Below are positions 9,091 through 17,802 of a DNA stretch of 64,000 nucleotides, piece by piece. The stretch is from Gemmataceae bacterium. Its GTDB lineage: Bacteria > Planctomycetota > Planctomycetia > Gemmatales > Gemmataceae. Under the pieces are notes generated by a model. It had not been told where the DNA came from. It made no database searches and saw only the letters and a list, made by a program, of their open reading frames with translations. The stretch covers positions 1-64,000 of the forward strand of contig SIAJ01000006.1 of NCBI GenBank assembly GCA_009691845.1, given 5' to 3'. The number at the start of each line of letters is the position of its first letter. Within the stretch, counting starts at the first letter, position 1. Made by a program: the position numbers and the translations under genes.

Positions 9091-9734
9091 CCACCCCGCG
9101 ACCCGAGAATTTTTCACCCGAACTGCTAGCCGCTTACGCCGATGGGGAGCTATCCGCCGAGGAATGTTTGCGCGTCGAGCGTTGGCTTGCGGAAAACCCG
9201 GAAGCACGTGAGAGCCTGGAAGTCCAGGAAGCGATGGCGCCTGGAAACGTGGAACTATGGGGGCTGGTTTCGCCGCCGGCTCCATCGGCTGCCGAATGGA
9301 TTTCCACCCGCGACGGTATCGGATCACAATTACGCCTCGCTCAACGTGTGCGCCTGGCAGGGTGGGCCGGTACTCTCGGTCTCTTGACCACAGCGGCGAT
9401 TCTGATTCTCGTGTTGCCTGGCCCGCAGCACAATGGCACGGATCCAGAACTGCGGCACGAGTTTCCAGGGCCTCCTCCTTCTGGGTCGAGTGACGACGAA
9501 CCTTATCCGATGGCTTCCGCGTCCGACGTCCTGATTATTAGTCTGCCGGAGTCTGCGGCCGGCTTGCTGGTGGTCGGTGAGCATCCTCTCACCGATTCGT
9601 TCCTATCGTTCGCCAAGCTAAGCGACGTGCAGTTTCATGGCATTGGCTCCGATTTGGCCGGCCGGTTTCCTGAAGTGATGAGCAAAGCGACCGAAGATGT
9701 TCTCCCCATGCTTTGGGCGCCGCGAGAGCCATAG
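9087..9734 (+). CDS. Membrane anti-sigma factor
   Basis: A 215-aa single-pass anti-sigma factor. The N-terminus (ELLAAYADGELSAEECLRVERWLAENPEARE) matches the anti-sigma fold that binds ECF factors in planctomycetes. One transmembrane helix follows (LAGWAGTLGLLTTAAILILVL, around residues 88-108) and about 100 residues would lie outside the membrane. The classical HxxxCxxC zinc motif is absent. The start at 9087 is chosen because it overlaps the sigma stop by 4 bp. The outer domain has no recognised family, so the inducing signal is unknown. Confidence 0.87.
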   Translation: MTTPRPENFSPELLAAYADGELSAEECLRVERWLAENPEARESLEVQEAMAPGNVELWGLVSPPAPSAAEWISTRDGIGSQLRLAQRVRLAGWAGTLGLLTTAAILILVLPGPQHNGTDPELRHEFPGPPPSGSSDDEPYPMASASDVLIISLPESAAGLLVVGEHPLTDSFLSFAKLSDVQFHGIGSDLAGRFPEVMSKATEDVLPMLWAPREP

Positions 9735-9738
9735 TCTT

Positions 9739-10221
9739 ATGTGCCGTTTCACTCTCCTATCTTCCGCCATCTTGTCAATCGCGTGTTCCTGCGTGAAGGC
9801 CGATCCACCACCGGCCAAGGAAACGATCGAGGTTCAAGTCCTCGCGATCCTGGTGAGCGAACATCACAAAAACGTGCATCCGAAGTTGGTCGAATTCGCG
9901 GCGCTCGTTCAGGCCAAGGAGCCCAAGCTCACTGGCTTCAAGCTGGAACAAACGACCGTTGTCAAGTCGCTCCAACTCGGCCAATCGGAAAAAGTTCCGC
10001 TTGTCGGCAAAGAGGTCGTCGAAGTGACAGTGAACAAAGAGCGAAACGAGAAAGGGAGAATCATGCTCACAATTACCCCCCCAGGGCTCAATCAAATCAC
10101 TTACGAGTGTGCGTGCAACAAGTTTTTTTCCATGGCCACGCAGCATTATGTCGGCAAGGGGAAAGATCGCCAGCAACTCTTCATCGCGATCATGGCCTCG
10201 CCTTGTAAAGGGAAGAACTGA
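9739..10221 (+). CDS. Small exported protein of the sigma operon
   Basis: A 160-aa protein whose first 21 residues (MCRFTLLSSAILSIACSCVKA) look like a signal peptide, with cysteines that might permit lipidation. The rest is a small, partly beta-predicted domain with no recognised family and cysteines in CACNKF and ASPCKGKN near the C-terminus. It begins 5 nt after the anti-sigma stop, so it is the third gene of the operon and may be a sensor partner or regulon member. The start at 9739 is preferred over 9697 because it gives the signal peptide and clears the overlap. Confidence 0.72.
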   Translation: MCRFTLLSSAILSIACSCVKADPPPAKETIEVQVLAILVSEHHKNVHPKLVEFAALVQAKEPKLTGFKLEQTTVVKSLQLGQSEKVPLVGKEVVEVTVNKERNEKGRIMLTITPPGLNQITYECACNKFFSMATQHYVGKGKDRQQLFIAIMASPCKGKN

Positions 10222-10255
10222 GCTTGGCGAGCCGAGTAACGTGAGGATTATCTTC

Positions 10256-10690
10256 TCACTTTGATTGGTTCGGCCGTTTGATTGAAGGGATCGGCTCTCC
10301 ATCCGCACACGCGTCAACGAGGATGCCGAGACGCTTCTAACGAGTGGCACGGACCACCCAGTCGATCGACATCTTGCGATACCGGGGAGCTTGCGCTTGA
10401 ACGGACTCCCAGCCTTCGCTCGTGCCTTGAATCGTTTTTCGACTTCTCGTCGAACGCAGCGTGCTCACGCTGTTCGTACGAGTAAATGCCCGATTTTTGA
10501 GCGGAAGGCCTTGAGGCCTTCGTCGCCCTTTTCGCATCGGTTTGCACGCAGCGATGCTCCGCAAGCCAATCGCGCAACTCGGTAGGCGTCGCAAAACCAC
10601 GGAGGCGAATCATCAGGGGGTTCGCGTCGAACTCAGATTGTTTTTTGGATTCCGACCATTCCAAAGGGCCGTGTTCCATCTCGTGGGCGA
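10256..10690 (-). pseudogene. Decayed YdeI/OmdA-family gene
   Basis: Pieces of one protein of the YdeI/OmdA-associated family can be read in order on the minus strand but in different frames. They are an N-terminal GFATPTELRDWLAEH, then GLKAF, then SGIYSYEQREHAAFDE, then EKRFKARAKA, then WESVQAQAPRYRKMSIDWVVRA, and, after an in-frame TAG, KRLGILVDACADGEPIPSIKRP before a TGA at 10256-10258. About 100 residues of the family middle, including the substrate-like core, are missing between the first two pieces. At least three frame changes, one nonsense codon and one large deletion show the gene is dead. The match is from memory of the family pattern, so the boundaries are approximate. Confidence 0.75.
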
Positions 10691-10808
10691 AGCGTCCCGT
10701 ATCGGACCGTGGCCGATCCCGAGTAAGACTCATTCCTAATTCGGCGACCGGACAGTTCAACCCTACAATACCTCATGCATCCCGCCATGGTCGAGAGAGT
10801 CCTTCCCC

Positions 10809-11834
10809 GTGCAGACCGAACGCATTAGCGAGTATCTCACCCAGTTTTCCCAAACGCGTGCCCAGATGGTCGAGCAACTCGGCCGGGTCGTCATCGGACA
10901 GAGCGCTGTGATCGAGCAAATCATGGCCGCGATATTCACCCGAGGCCACTGCCTGCTCGTGGGCGTGCCGGGCCTGGCCAAGACTCTCATGGTCTCGTCG
11001 ATTGCTCAGATTCTCGATGTGAGCTTCAAGCGAATCCAGTTCACGCCCGATCTGATGCCGTCGGACATCACGGGCACCACGATCCTCGATGAAAACGAGC
11101 AGGGGAAGCGTGGGTTTCGCTTTGTCCACGGGCCCATTTTCGCGAATGTGGTGCTTGCCGACGAAATCAACCGCACGCCGCCCAAGACGCAGGCGGCCAT
11201 GCTGCAGTCCATGCAAGAGCGGCAAGTGACCGTCGGCCAGGAGACGTACAATCTACCCGACCCGTTTTTCGTCATCGCCACGCAGAATCCGATCGAACAG
11301 GAAGGGACCTATCCACTTCCGGAAGCCCAGCTCGACCGGTTCATGTTTAACGTCAAGGTTGATTACCCCAGTATCGACGAGGAGAAACGCATCCTGGGCA
11401 TGACGGCCAAGGATGAGGTCGGCGAAACGCAGAAGGTGCTGAGCGGAAAGGCCATCGTCAATTTGCAGAAGCTGGTCCGAAGCGTGCCCGTGGGGGACTT
11501 CGTGATCGACTTCGTGACGCGGTTGGTTCGAGCCACCCGTCCGAAGGATCCTACGGCTCCCGACTTCGTCAAGAAGATGGTGGACTTCGGGGCAGGCGTG
11601 CGGGCCGGGCAGTATCTCATTCAAGCAGGCAAGGCGTTCGCAGCCATGGATGGGCGATTCTCGGTCGCCATCGACGATATCCGCAAGGCCGCCGAACCAG
11701 TATTGCGGCATCGGATCGCGACGAACTTCCAGGCCCAGGCGGAAGGCAAGACGAGCGAAGACATCATCACGATGTTGCTGAAAACCGTCAGCGAGCCGGA
11801 ACCGCCGAAATACGGGGCAAAAAAGAGGCTATAG
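10809..11834 (+). CDS. MoxR-family AAA+ ATPase
   Basis: A 341-aa MoxR ATPase. Walker A (GVPGLAKT, residues 52-59), Walker B (LADEIN, 115-120), sensor 1 (IATQNPIEQEGTYPLPEAQLDRF) and the C-terminal lid are all present. Translation starts at GTG (10809). MoxR proteins act as chaperone-like ATPases, often with DUF58 and VWA proteins, in cofactor insertion or envelope functions. Here no DUF58 gene follows, unlike the second MoxR near 62 kb, so the partner must lie elsewhere or the gene acts alone. Confidence 0.92.
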   Translation: MQTERISEYLTQFSQTRAQMVEQLGRVVIGQSAVIEQIMAAIFTRGHCLLVGVPGLAKTLMVSSIAQILDVSFKRIQFTPDLMPSDITGTTILDENEQGKRGFRFVHGPIFANVVLADEINRTPPKTQAAMLQSMQERQVTVGQETYNLPDPFFVIATQNPIEQEGTYPLPEAQLDRFMFNVKVDYPSIDEEKRILGMTAKDEVGETQKVLSGKAIVNLQKLVRSVPVGDFVIDFVTRLVRATRPKDPTAPDFVKKMVDFGAGVRAGQYLIQAGKAFAAMDGRFSVAIDDIRKAAEPVLRHRIATNFQAQAEGKTSEDIITMLLKTVSEPEPPKYGAKKRL

Positions 11835-11895
11835 TAGTCGACACTCTCCGAGGTTGGCGAGGCCTACCGCTATATTTTTGATTGATGCACAAGCT

Positions 11896-11932
11896 CTCCG
11901 TGTGCCGACCGCCCGCACACGGAGTGTGCGGG
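11896..11932. repeat. Overlapping palindromes, family A
   Basis: CTCCGTGTGC (11896-11905) pairs with 11915-11924, and CCCGCACAC (11912-11920) alternatively pairs with GTGTGCGGG (11924-11932) around GGA. GGGCTAC follows at once. The element lies between the convergent moxR and sialate-esterase genes and shares its right end with the palindrome at 1.36 kb. Confidence 0.7.
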
Positions 11933-11949
11933 CTACTCTGCCGGATCGC

Positions 11950-13605
11950 TCACTTCAGTCCCGCTGGCAGCACTTCATCGCTCCGGAACGGCGAAGCCGG
12001 CAATCCGGCCTTGTTGAATAAATTCACGATCGGAAAGTTCTTCCAGCCATAGCGAACGTGCATCGGCTTGCCGACGGCTTCGCTTACGAGCACGACGCTC
12101 TCACCTTCGATCGTCGCGGTGGCCGGATGGAATTTCATGTCCTCTCCGGCGACTTCAAATCCGACCAGCTTGCCGTCCTTGCCGATGCTCTCCGCTCCTG
12201 CGAACGAAAACTCGCCGACCTTCAAGCCACCAGCAACGTAATCGAAATCGACAATGAGCCGATTGCCATCCGTCTTCTTTGCCTTGTAGGAGGGCCCACT
12301 GAATTCAACTTTTTGGCCGTAGGTGTGCGCGAGAGCGAGCAAACCCATGCGCACTCCGCACGGCTTCTTGTCCTGTGGATGGATGTCCGTCAGATCGCCT
12401 GCGTCTGAGATGACGGCCACGCCGGCGTTCTTCACCTTGGCACATGCAATCGATTGAGCTTCCCGCAGATGAGCCCAGTTGTCCGCATTCGGGTTGCCCG
12501 CCTGGAAAGGGGCAAGTTGCACGCAATAGAACGGGAAATCGTGCCCCCAGCGTTTTCGCCAATCCTGAATCATCTCGGCGAATAGTGAGCGATACTCGAT
12601 CGGCTTGCCCGCGTTCGATTCACCTTGATACCAGATGGCACCCTTGATGGCGAAGGGCAGAACCGGCGCAATCATACCGTTGTAAAGCGAAGCGGCGTCG
12701 TTCTGACCATACCCAGGGGCCTGTGGTTCGCCGGGCTTCCGCGGAATGGGCAGTTTGTTTTTCTTGGCTTCCTCAACCGCCTTCTCCCACTTTGCAAGTG
12801 TGAGTTGATATTGCTGTGCTGCCTTGTTGGGGTCGTAGGTCTTGGCTCGCTCGTCCAGTTGCTCCAGGTAATACTTCAAGCCTCCATCAGCCGTGAGGGC
12901 CTCTCGGCTCGTCCAGGCCTGGGCCGGAGTTCCACCCCAAGAGGTGTGAATCAGACCGACGGGAACCTTCAGCGATTCTTGCAATTGTTTCCCAAAAAAA
13001 TACGCCACCGCGCTGAACATCGGCGCATTGTCGGGTTGACTTGGCAGCCAGTGATGGTGCTTCGGGGTCGGCGGCTTCGGGTTGAATCCGGACTGAGGCG
13101 TTGGTTGAGCATACTTTGCAACGGTGAACACCCGCAACATCGGGTTAGTCGAGTTGTTGATCGTTTCCACGCCGCCGGCTTTCGGACACGCGGCCAGGCT
13201 CCACTCCATATTCGATTGACCAGAGCAGACCCAGACTTCGCCGATGGCCACGTCCCTGAAGACGACGGCATTTGGGCCCTTCTTTTCTTTTGGCTCCGGC
13301 TTACGGTCCTGGCCGCGGATTGTCAGGATGCCATCGGTTCCGACCGGAAACGCGGCGAGTTTTGCGATCCATTTGCCGTCTTTGTCGGCTTTCACGGACT
13401 GGGCTTCCTCGCGCTTGCCGTCGGCGGTTTTCACTTCCAGGTGGACGTATATTTCCTCGCCGGGATCCGCAGTTCCCCAGATCGGTAGGGTCGCATTACG
13501 TTGGAGGACCATGTGATGGTCGAACAAGGCGTGCGGCTTGACGTCCGCGAAGGTGGGGGCTGCCAGGAGAAGGGCGAGAAAAATGCCGAAACGGGTGAGG
13601 CACAT
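11950..13605 (-). CDS. Exported sialate O-acetylesterase-like protein
   Basis: A 551-aa secreted SGNH/SASA-type esterase, predicted to remove acetyl groups from sialic acids or other acetylated sugars. The signal peptide is MCLTRFGIFLALLLAAPTFA. An Ig-like or jelly-roll N-terminal part is followed by the catalytic block GQSNMEW (S131) and the second block YQGESNAG; a DxxH-type pair is probably in DLTDIHPQDKKP. These enzymes are frequent in planctomycetes, which degrade complex polysaccharides. The gene stands alone, convergent with moxR. Confidence 0.88.
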   Translation of the reverse strand: MCLTRFGIFLALLLAAPTFADVKPHALFDHHMVLQRNATLPIWGTADPGEEIYVHLEVKTADGKREEAQSVKADKDGKWIAKLAAFPVGTDGILTIRGQDRKPEPKEKKGPNAVVFRDVAIGEVWVCSGQSNMEWSLAACPKAGGVETINNSTNPMLRVFTVAKYAQPTPQSGFNPKPPTPKHHHWLPSQPDNAPMFSAVAYFFGKQLQESLKVPVGLIHTSWGGTPAQAWTSREALTADGGLKYYLEQLDERAKTYDPNKAAQQYQLTLAKWEKAVEEAKKNKLPIPRKPGEPQAPGYGQNDAASLYNGMIAPVLPFAIKGAIWYQGESNAGKPIEYRSLFAEMIQDWRKRWGHDFPFYCVQLAPFQAGNPNADNWAHLREAQSIACAKVKNAGVAVISDAGDLTDIHPQDKKPCGVRMGLLALAHTYGQKVEFSGPSYKAKKTDGNRLIVDFDYVAGGLKVGEFSFAGAESIGKDGKLVGFEVAGEDMKFHPATATIEGESVVLVSEAVGKPMHVRYGWKNFPIVNLFNKAGLPASPFRSDEVLPAGLK

Positions 13606-13759
13606 GGGAGGTAGAACTCCTTTTGGGTGGGTCGGTCGAAGAAAAAGATACTTACCGGATTACCAGTTTCTCCACTATGATTCGCCTTATAATCTTCCGG
13701 AGCAACTGACAACGGCCCGAGGATTCGAGGCCGGCGGTACTCTCTAAAAGGACTCCTCT

Positions 13760-14356
13760 ATGAAACACGTATTTTTCGCACTCGGACTGGCGATGGTTTG
13801 TTTCTCCTCGGGTTACGCGCAGCAGGAAGAGAATCCCTACAAGAAGTCGAAAGTCGGCGATTACTACACCTTCAAGATGACAACCAAGATTGCGGGCATC
13901 GCGACCGAAGGGGAGTTGACCCAGACCGTCACCACGAAGGATGACAAGGAAGCGATCATCGCCATCTCCGGAAAACTGCTCGTGATGGGGATGGATGTGA
14001 TGATCCCTGCCAAGAGCGAGGCCATCGACCTGACCAAGCCTTACGATCCAACGAAGGCGACGGGCAAGCTGCCCGAGGGCACGAAAGTGGAGGTGGTGAA
14101 ATTGAAGGATGGGCCCGAGGCTCTTACGCTCGGGAAGACAAAATACACTACGAAATGGCAGACCTACAAGCTGAAGATGTCGACCATGGGGATGGATTTT
14201 GAAGCGGATCTCAAGGTCTGGCAGACCAAGGACGCCAACGTTCCGATGGTGAAAATGGAGATGACGTCCGAAGTGATGGGTAACAAATTCGAAGTGATCA
14301 TGGAACTGAGCGAAACCGGAAACAGGCCCGTTGAGAAAGTACTGGAGAAGAAATAG
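13760..14356 (+). CDS. Hypothetical exported protein
   Basis: A 198-aa exported protein of unknown function. A signal peptide (MKHVFFALGLAMVCFSSGYAQQ) precedes a lysine-, threonine- and methionine-rich beta-type domain, with recurrent EMT/KMT segments. AGGA lies ahead of the ATG. No domain family is recognised. The gene is divergent from the esterase and convergent with the split kinase, whose stop codon lies 8 bp away. Confidence 0.75.
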   Translation: MKHVFFALGLAMVCFSSGYAQQEENPYKKSKVGDYYTFKMTTKIAGIATEGELTQTVTTKDDKEAIIAISGKLLVMGMDVMIPAKSEAIDLTKPYDPTKATGKLPEGTKVEVVKLKDGPEALTLGKTKYTTKWQTYKLKMSTMGMDFEADLKVWQTKDANVPMVKMEMTSEVMGNKFEVIMELSETGNRPVEKVLEKK

Positions 14357-14364
14357 CGGCTCGA

Positions 14365-15333
14365 CTAGCGAGGGGATTGCCCGCCACCGGTTTTCCCCTC
14401 GGTCGCCCTCGCCCGCTGGATATCGGCTCCGAGAGTCTGCATCTGAAATGGCTTCGGCAGCCGTTCCACAATTCCCAGTCTCTTGATGCTTTCATCGGGG
14501 ACCTGATCGGCGTAGCCACTACACAGAATAATCGGAATGCTCGACCCGAGTGTCCGAATTCCTTGCGCGAGTTCCAAGCCCGTCATGCCGGGCATGGTCA
14601 GGTCCGTGATGACAAGATCGTACTCGTTTGGATTGGCGCGAATGGCGGCCAGTCCTGCAGCGGGATCGCCGAAGGTCGTTGCGGAATGACCGAGAGACTT
14701 GAGCATGAGCTGGCCCAGGCGGGCGATTGAGGTCTCGTCGTCCACGAACAGTATTCGACAGCTCGTCAACGGCTCTGGTGCGATCGGCCGAGATGCTTCT
14801 CCCGACCACGAGGCAGAGTTGCTCGCGGGCAGGTACACAGCGAAAGTCGTGCCGGCACCCGGGCTGCTCTCAACAACAACTGCTCCTCCATGATTCTGAA
14901 CGACCCCGTGAACCACGCTCAAGCCAAGTCCGGTCCCAGCGGGAGCTTTGGTTGTATAAAACGGCTCGAATAAGCGATCTAGAACGGTTTTGGGCATGCC
15001 AGGCCCGGAATCGCTTACGCTGAATCGCACGGATAATCCTTCGCGAAGTGGCGGATGCTGAGACGCGAATTCCGCGGTAACGTCCACAGGCTCGATCGTG
15101 ACTTCCAGCCGCCCACCTGCTTCCCCCATCGCCTGCACCGCGTTCGTAAACAGGTTCATGAATACTTGATGGAGTTGGGTACTGTCCCCAAGAACAAAGG
15201 GGAGTCGTTCCCCAAAGTGGGCTTCGATTTCGACGATGGCCGGTGCCGAGTTCCGAATGAGTTGCAATGCTTCCTGAGCGACGTCGGCCAGCCGAACCGG
15301 CCGGCGTTCGGCGTGCTGCCTATTGCTAAACAT
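14365..15333 (-). CDS. C-terminal half of a hybrid histidine kinase (HATPase + receiver)
   Basis: 322 aa comprising a HATPase_c domain (residues about 20-170; N box HQVFMNLFTNAVQAM, G1 box DSGPGMP, G2 box GTGLGLSVVHG) and a receiver domain (about 190-310; phosphoacceptor Asp in YDLVITDLTMPG). It lacks the HisKA phospho-accepting helices. These are encoded in the same frame directly upstream, separated by a single TAA (15340-15342). The ATG at 15333 lies 6 nt after that stop, so separate translation by re-initiation is possible. The normal family member would be one chain of about 676 aa. It is either a broken gene or a two-polypeptide kinase. Confidence 0.85.
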   Translation of the reverse strand: MFSNRQHAERRPVRLADVAQEALQLIRNSAPAIVEIEAHFGERLPFVLGDSTQLHQVFMNLFTNAVQAMGEAGGRLEVTIEPVDVTAEFASQHPPLREGLSVRFSVSDSGPGMPKTVLDRLFEPFYTTKAPAGTGLGLSVVHGVVQNHGGAVVVESSPGAGTTFAVYLPASNSASWSGEASRPIAPEPLTSCRILFVDDETSIARLGQLMLKSLGHSATTFGDPAAGLAAIRANPNEYDLVITDLTMPGMTGLELAQGIRTLGSSIPIILCSGYADQVPDESIKRLGIVERLPKPFQMQTLGADIQRARATEGKTGGGQSPR

Positions 15334-15339
15334 CGGGAT

Positions 15340-16395
15340 TTAACGAACCAGATCGCGGGCACGTTGCGCTGCTTGAATAATCTCGCCACTGAAGCCTGCT
15401 ACGGCAGCGTCCGGCGTGGATCGCCGAATCACCTCTGCAAACCCCAGGATTCCGGTCAAAATATTGTTGAAGTCGTGGGCCACTCCTCCCGCGAGTTGCC
15501 CTAAGGCCTCCATCTTTCGCGACTGAGCCAGCCGGGCTTCTAACGCGCGTTGGGATGCCTCGGCGCTCTTGCGAGAGGTGATGTCCCGGATGACGGCCAG
15601 GATGTGCCGCGCATCCGGCCCGAAGAACGGGATCAGGCTCATCTCTATCGACAACGACGATTCTTCGGAGGCAAACCGGGTTTCTCGCGTTCGTGTCTTG
15701 CCGGATTCTGCAGCCTGGTAGAAATCCTGCAAAATCGATTCGGACTCCGCGTGATCTCGCCCCACCAGATCGCGAACGACCGCCTCAAGTTGTTTCCCAA
15801 TCAGCGTGGTCTCAGCCTGGTCGAGGCCGAGCGATCGGGTCATCAGGAGCGTGGCCCGGTTCACGGTCGTCAACCTCCAGACCGCCTCGCGTGGAAACCA
15901 CGTGTACAAGACCACCGCATCGGAAGTGTTGTCGTAAATCATCCCGAGTAGAGAACGCTGTTCGCGGAGGACGGTCTCGGCTCGCAGCGTCGTCTTGCGT
16001 TCGGTCGTGTCACGGAGGGCTCGGGCGACGGCGGGTACGAACCGGATCAGGTTCTGTTTCATCAAGTAGTCGGCCGCACCCGCTCGGATCGATTCGACGG
16101 CAACCTCTTCGCCCACTGTTCCCGAGACCACAAGGAACGGTAGATCCGGCGTCAGTTGCAGCGTGATGGCGAGGGCTTCCAGTCCACTAAACCGAGGCAT
16201 CGTAAAGTCGGAAATGATCATCTCAAACCCACCGGGGTGCAGTGCGGCCCGAAGACCGTCCGCCGTATTCACTCGTTCGCTGGTCGGAACATAGCCCCCT
16301 TGGCGGAGATGGCGGACCAACATCCGCATGTCCTCCTCGGAATCCCCGATGAACAAGACGTGAATCGGCGTGCCCACGTTCGCGCCCTCGCGCAC
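15340..16395 (-). CDS. N-terminal half of a hybrid histidine kinase (receiver + PAS + HisKA)
   Basis: 351 aa: an N-terminal receiver domain (acidic pocket GDSEED, phosphoacceptor D63 in ISDFTMP, residues about 10-130), a PAS-type sensor (about 150-275), and a HisKA dimerisation segment with the H-box LAGGVAHDFNNILTGILG (around residue 310). The chain stops at RARDLVR, where homologs run on into QILxFSRRQ and the ATPase domain; that continuation is encoded in frame after one TAA. By itself this half could be phosphorylated but could not bind ATP. The start at 16395 is not fixed by a strong ribosome site. Confidence 0.83.
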   Translation of the reverse strand: MREGANVGTPIHVLFIGDSEEDMRMLVRHLRQGGYVPTSERVNTADGLRAALHPGGFEMIISDFTMPRFSGLEALAITLQLTPDLPFLVVSGTVGEEVAVESIRAGAADYLMKQNLIRFVPAVARALRDTTERKTTLRAETVLREQRSLLGMIYDNTSDAVVLYTWFPREAVWRLTTVNRATLLMTRSLGLDQAETTLIGKQLEAVVRDLVGRDHAESESILQDFYQAAESGKTRTRETRFASEESSLSIEMSLIPFFGPDARHILAVIRDITSRKSAEASQRALEARLAQSRKMEALGQLAGGVAHDFNNILTGILGFAEVIRRSTPDAAVAGFSGEIIQAAQRARDLVR

Positions 16396-16592
16396 GTGAG
16401 GCTAGCGGGCCGATGGACCTGTGAACGGCATCCTGGATCGCTTGTGTTCACGAAACCGCCTGGTTGAGATGAGGGATAACCTGGTGAGGAAGTCAGGCTA
16501 GTCGTTTCCGGAGCGGATGGACAAGCCAGATGATTGGTAATCTTGATTGTCAGGCATGCTCAGGGAAGAAATTTTTGACAGCAGTGAAGGAA

Positions 16593-17792
16593 TCACTTAT
16601 TTCGAACCCTGGCCGAGCGAAAACGATCCCACATTTGCGGCTGGCCGGGGAGTGTCCAGCCAGGCACGTGGAGTTTGTGCTTTTTCGCCAGTTCCATGAT
16701 CATCCGCGGATAATCGGGCCAGGTGCCCTGAGCTTTGGTCAACAGTTCCAGATTGGCTTTGCCTGCCTCGGAGCGGTTTAGCTGAGGTTCGAGCACCTTT
16801 TTCAGAAACTGTTCGATCTCCGTAGGCATCTGATCCTTGCTGCAATCCCCAAGCGGTACGGGCAGCGTGAGCTGAGTCTTCTGGGCATACCTGGTCAGTT
16901 CTGTTGCGAATTCCGGCCAGCGTCCAACCGACTTGCGAACATCCTTGAGTTCTTCTCCGCCCAGTAACACCCCCTTCTTGCGAAAGTGCTTGTCATTCTT
17001 GACCAGGTATTCCTTGACCGAATCGGGAAGCGAATTGAAATCTTTTGCTCCAACCTTACCCGGCAAGATCGGATGCGCGTCCGAGAGCCGAACGATTTCG
17101 AGCGCATAACCAAAGTAATGGCCAAAGTCTTCGGCATTGCCACGAGCATCATCCAGAGCTTTTCGTTCGTGGTCCAACAGGTTTTCCTTCAGATGCTGGA
17201 CGAATGTTTCGATTTGAGTGCGCCCCTCGTTCAGGAACATTTGCGGTACTTTACCAGGGACGAACTGATCCCAGGAACGCAAAGCCAGTGCCCACTCTTC
17301 GTCGCGTTCGGCCTCCTCGCTCCGCCATTCCAGAACGCGCTGCTTCTTCGCGTCACCCTCCATTTTCGCGTACTCGGCACGATACGGCGAGGGCAACGTC
17401 CTCACCCAATCCTGCTCGCGCAATTGCCGGACGATCTCGATTCGGGCCAGCGCGGAAGTCGCCGTTGCCACACGCTCGCGATCCGCTTCGGGCAGGCGGA
17501 CGAGCCAAGCGTTGTATTGTTTCATCACGCGCTCGTAACGAGCTTGCGACTCCGGGTCGAGTGCCTGAAAGTCCGAATGCAGTTTTCGGAGTTGCGATTT
17601 TCGACTCGGTTCCTGGGCGTGATACCAGACCTGCTGGCGTCGGAGATATTCGGGGTCGTCCGGATTCAACGGGGATTCCTGGGCGGCCATCGCAATCGAG
17701 AGCCCACACAGGACCGCGATCAAGAGTACGTGAAGGCACATCGGCATCCAGCGATGCATTCGGGATCCGGTCGTAGGCAGGATTCGTCGCAT
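16593..17792 (-). CDS. Exported hypothetical protein of the sigma/anti-sigma operon
   Basis: A 399-aa exported protein. The start at 17792 is supported by GGGAG just upstream; the signal region is MCLHVLLIAVLCGLSIAMA. The mature protein is highly charged and mostly helical, with repeated W/Y and R/E motifs (LDPESQARYERVMKQYNAWL, LPEADRERV) typical of planctomycete envelope proteins encoded beside ECF factors. No enzyme signature is visible. It is the last gene of the operon sigma (18367-19029), anti-sigma (17803-18363), this gene. It could be a periplasmic partner that controls anti-sigma release, but this is inference. Confidence 0.78.
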   Translation of the reverse strand: MRRILPTTGSRMHRWMPMCLHVLLIAVLCGLSIAMAAQESPLNPDDPEYLRRQQVWYHAQEPSRKSQLRKLHSDFQALDPESQARYERVMKQYNAWLVRLPEADRERVATATSALARIEIVRQLREQDWVRTLPSPYRAEYAKMEGDAKKQRVLEWRSEEAERDEEWALALRSWDQFVPGKVPQMFLNEGRTQIETFVQHLKENLLDHERKALDDARGNAEDFGHYFGYALEIVRLSDAHPILPGKVGAKDFNSLPDSVKEYLVKNDKHFRKKGVLLGGEELKDVRKSVGRWPEFATELTRYAQKTQLTLPVPLGDCSKDQMPTEIEQFLKKVLEPQLNRSEAGKANLELLTKAQGTWPDYPRMIMELAKKHKLHVPGWTLPGQPQMWDRFRSARVRNK

Positions 17793-17802
17793 CGTCTCCC
17801 GA

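Noticed and set aside
10500..10690. BrnT-like toxin gene at the start of the pseudogene region
   Set aside because: A superficial LEWSESKKQS resemblance is not followed by the BrnT core, and the downstream pieces match YdeI/OmdA in order.
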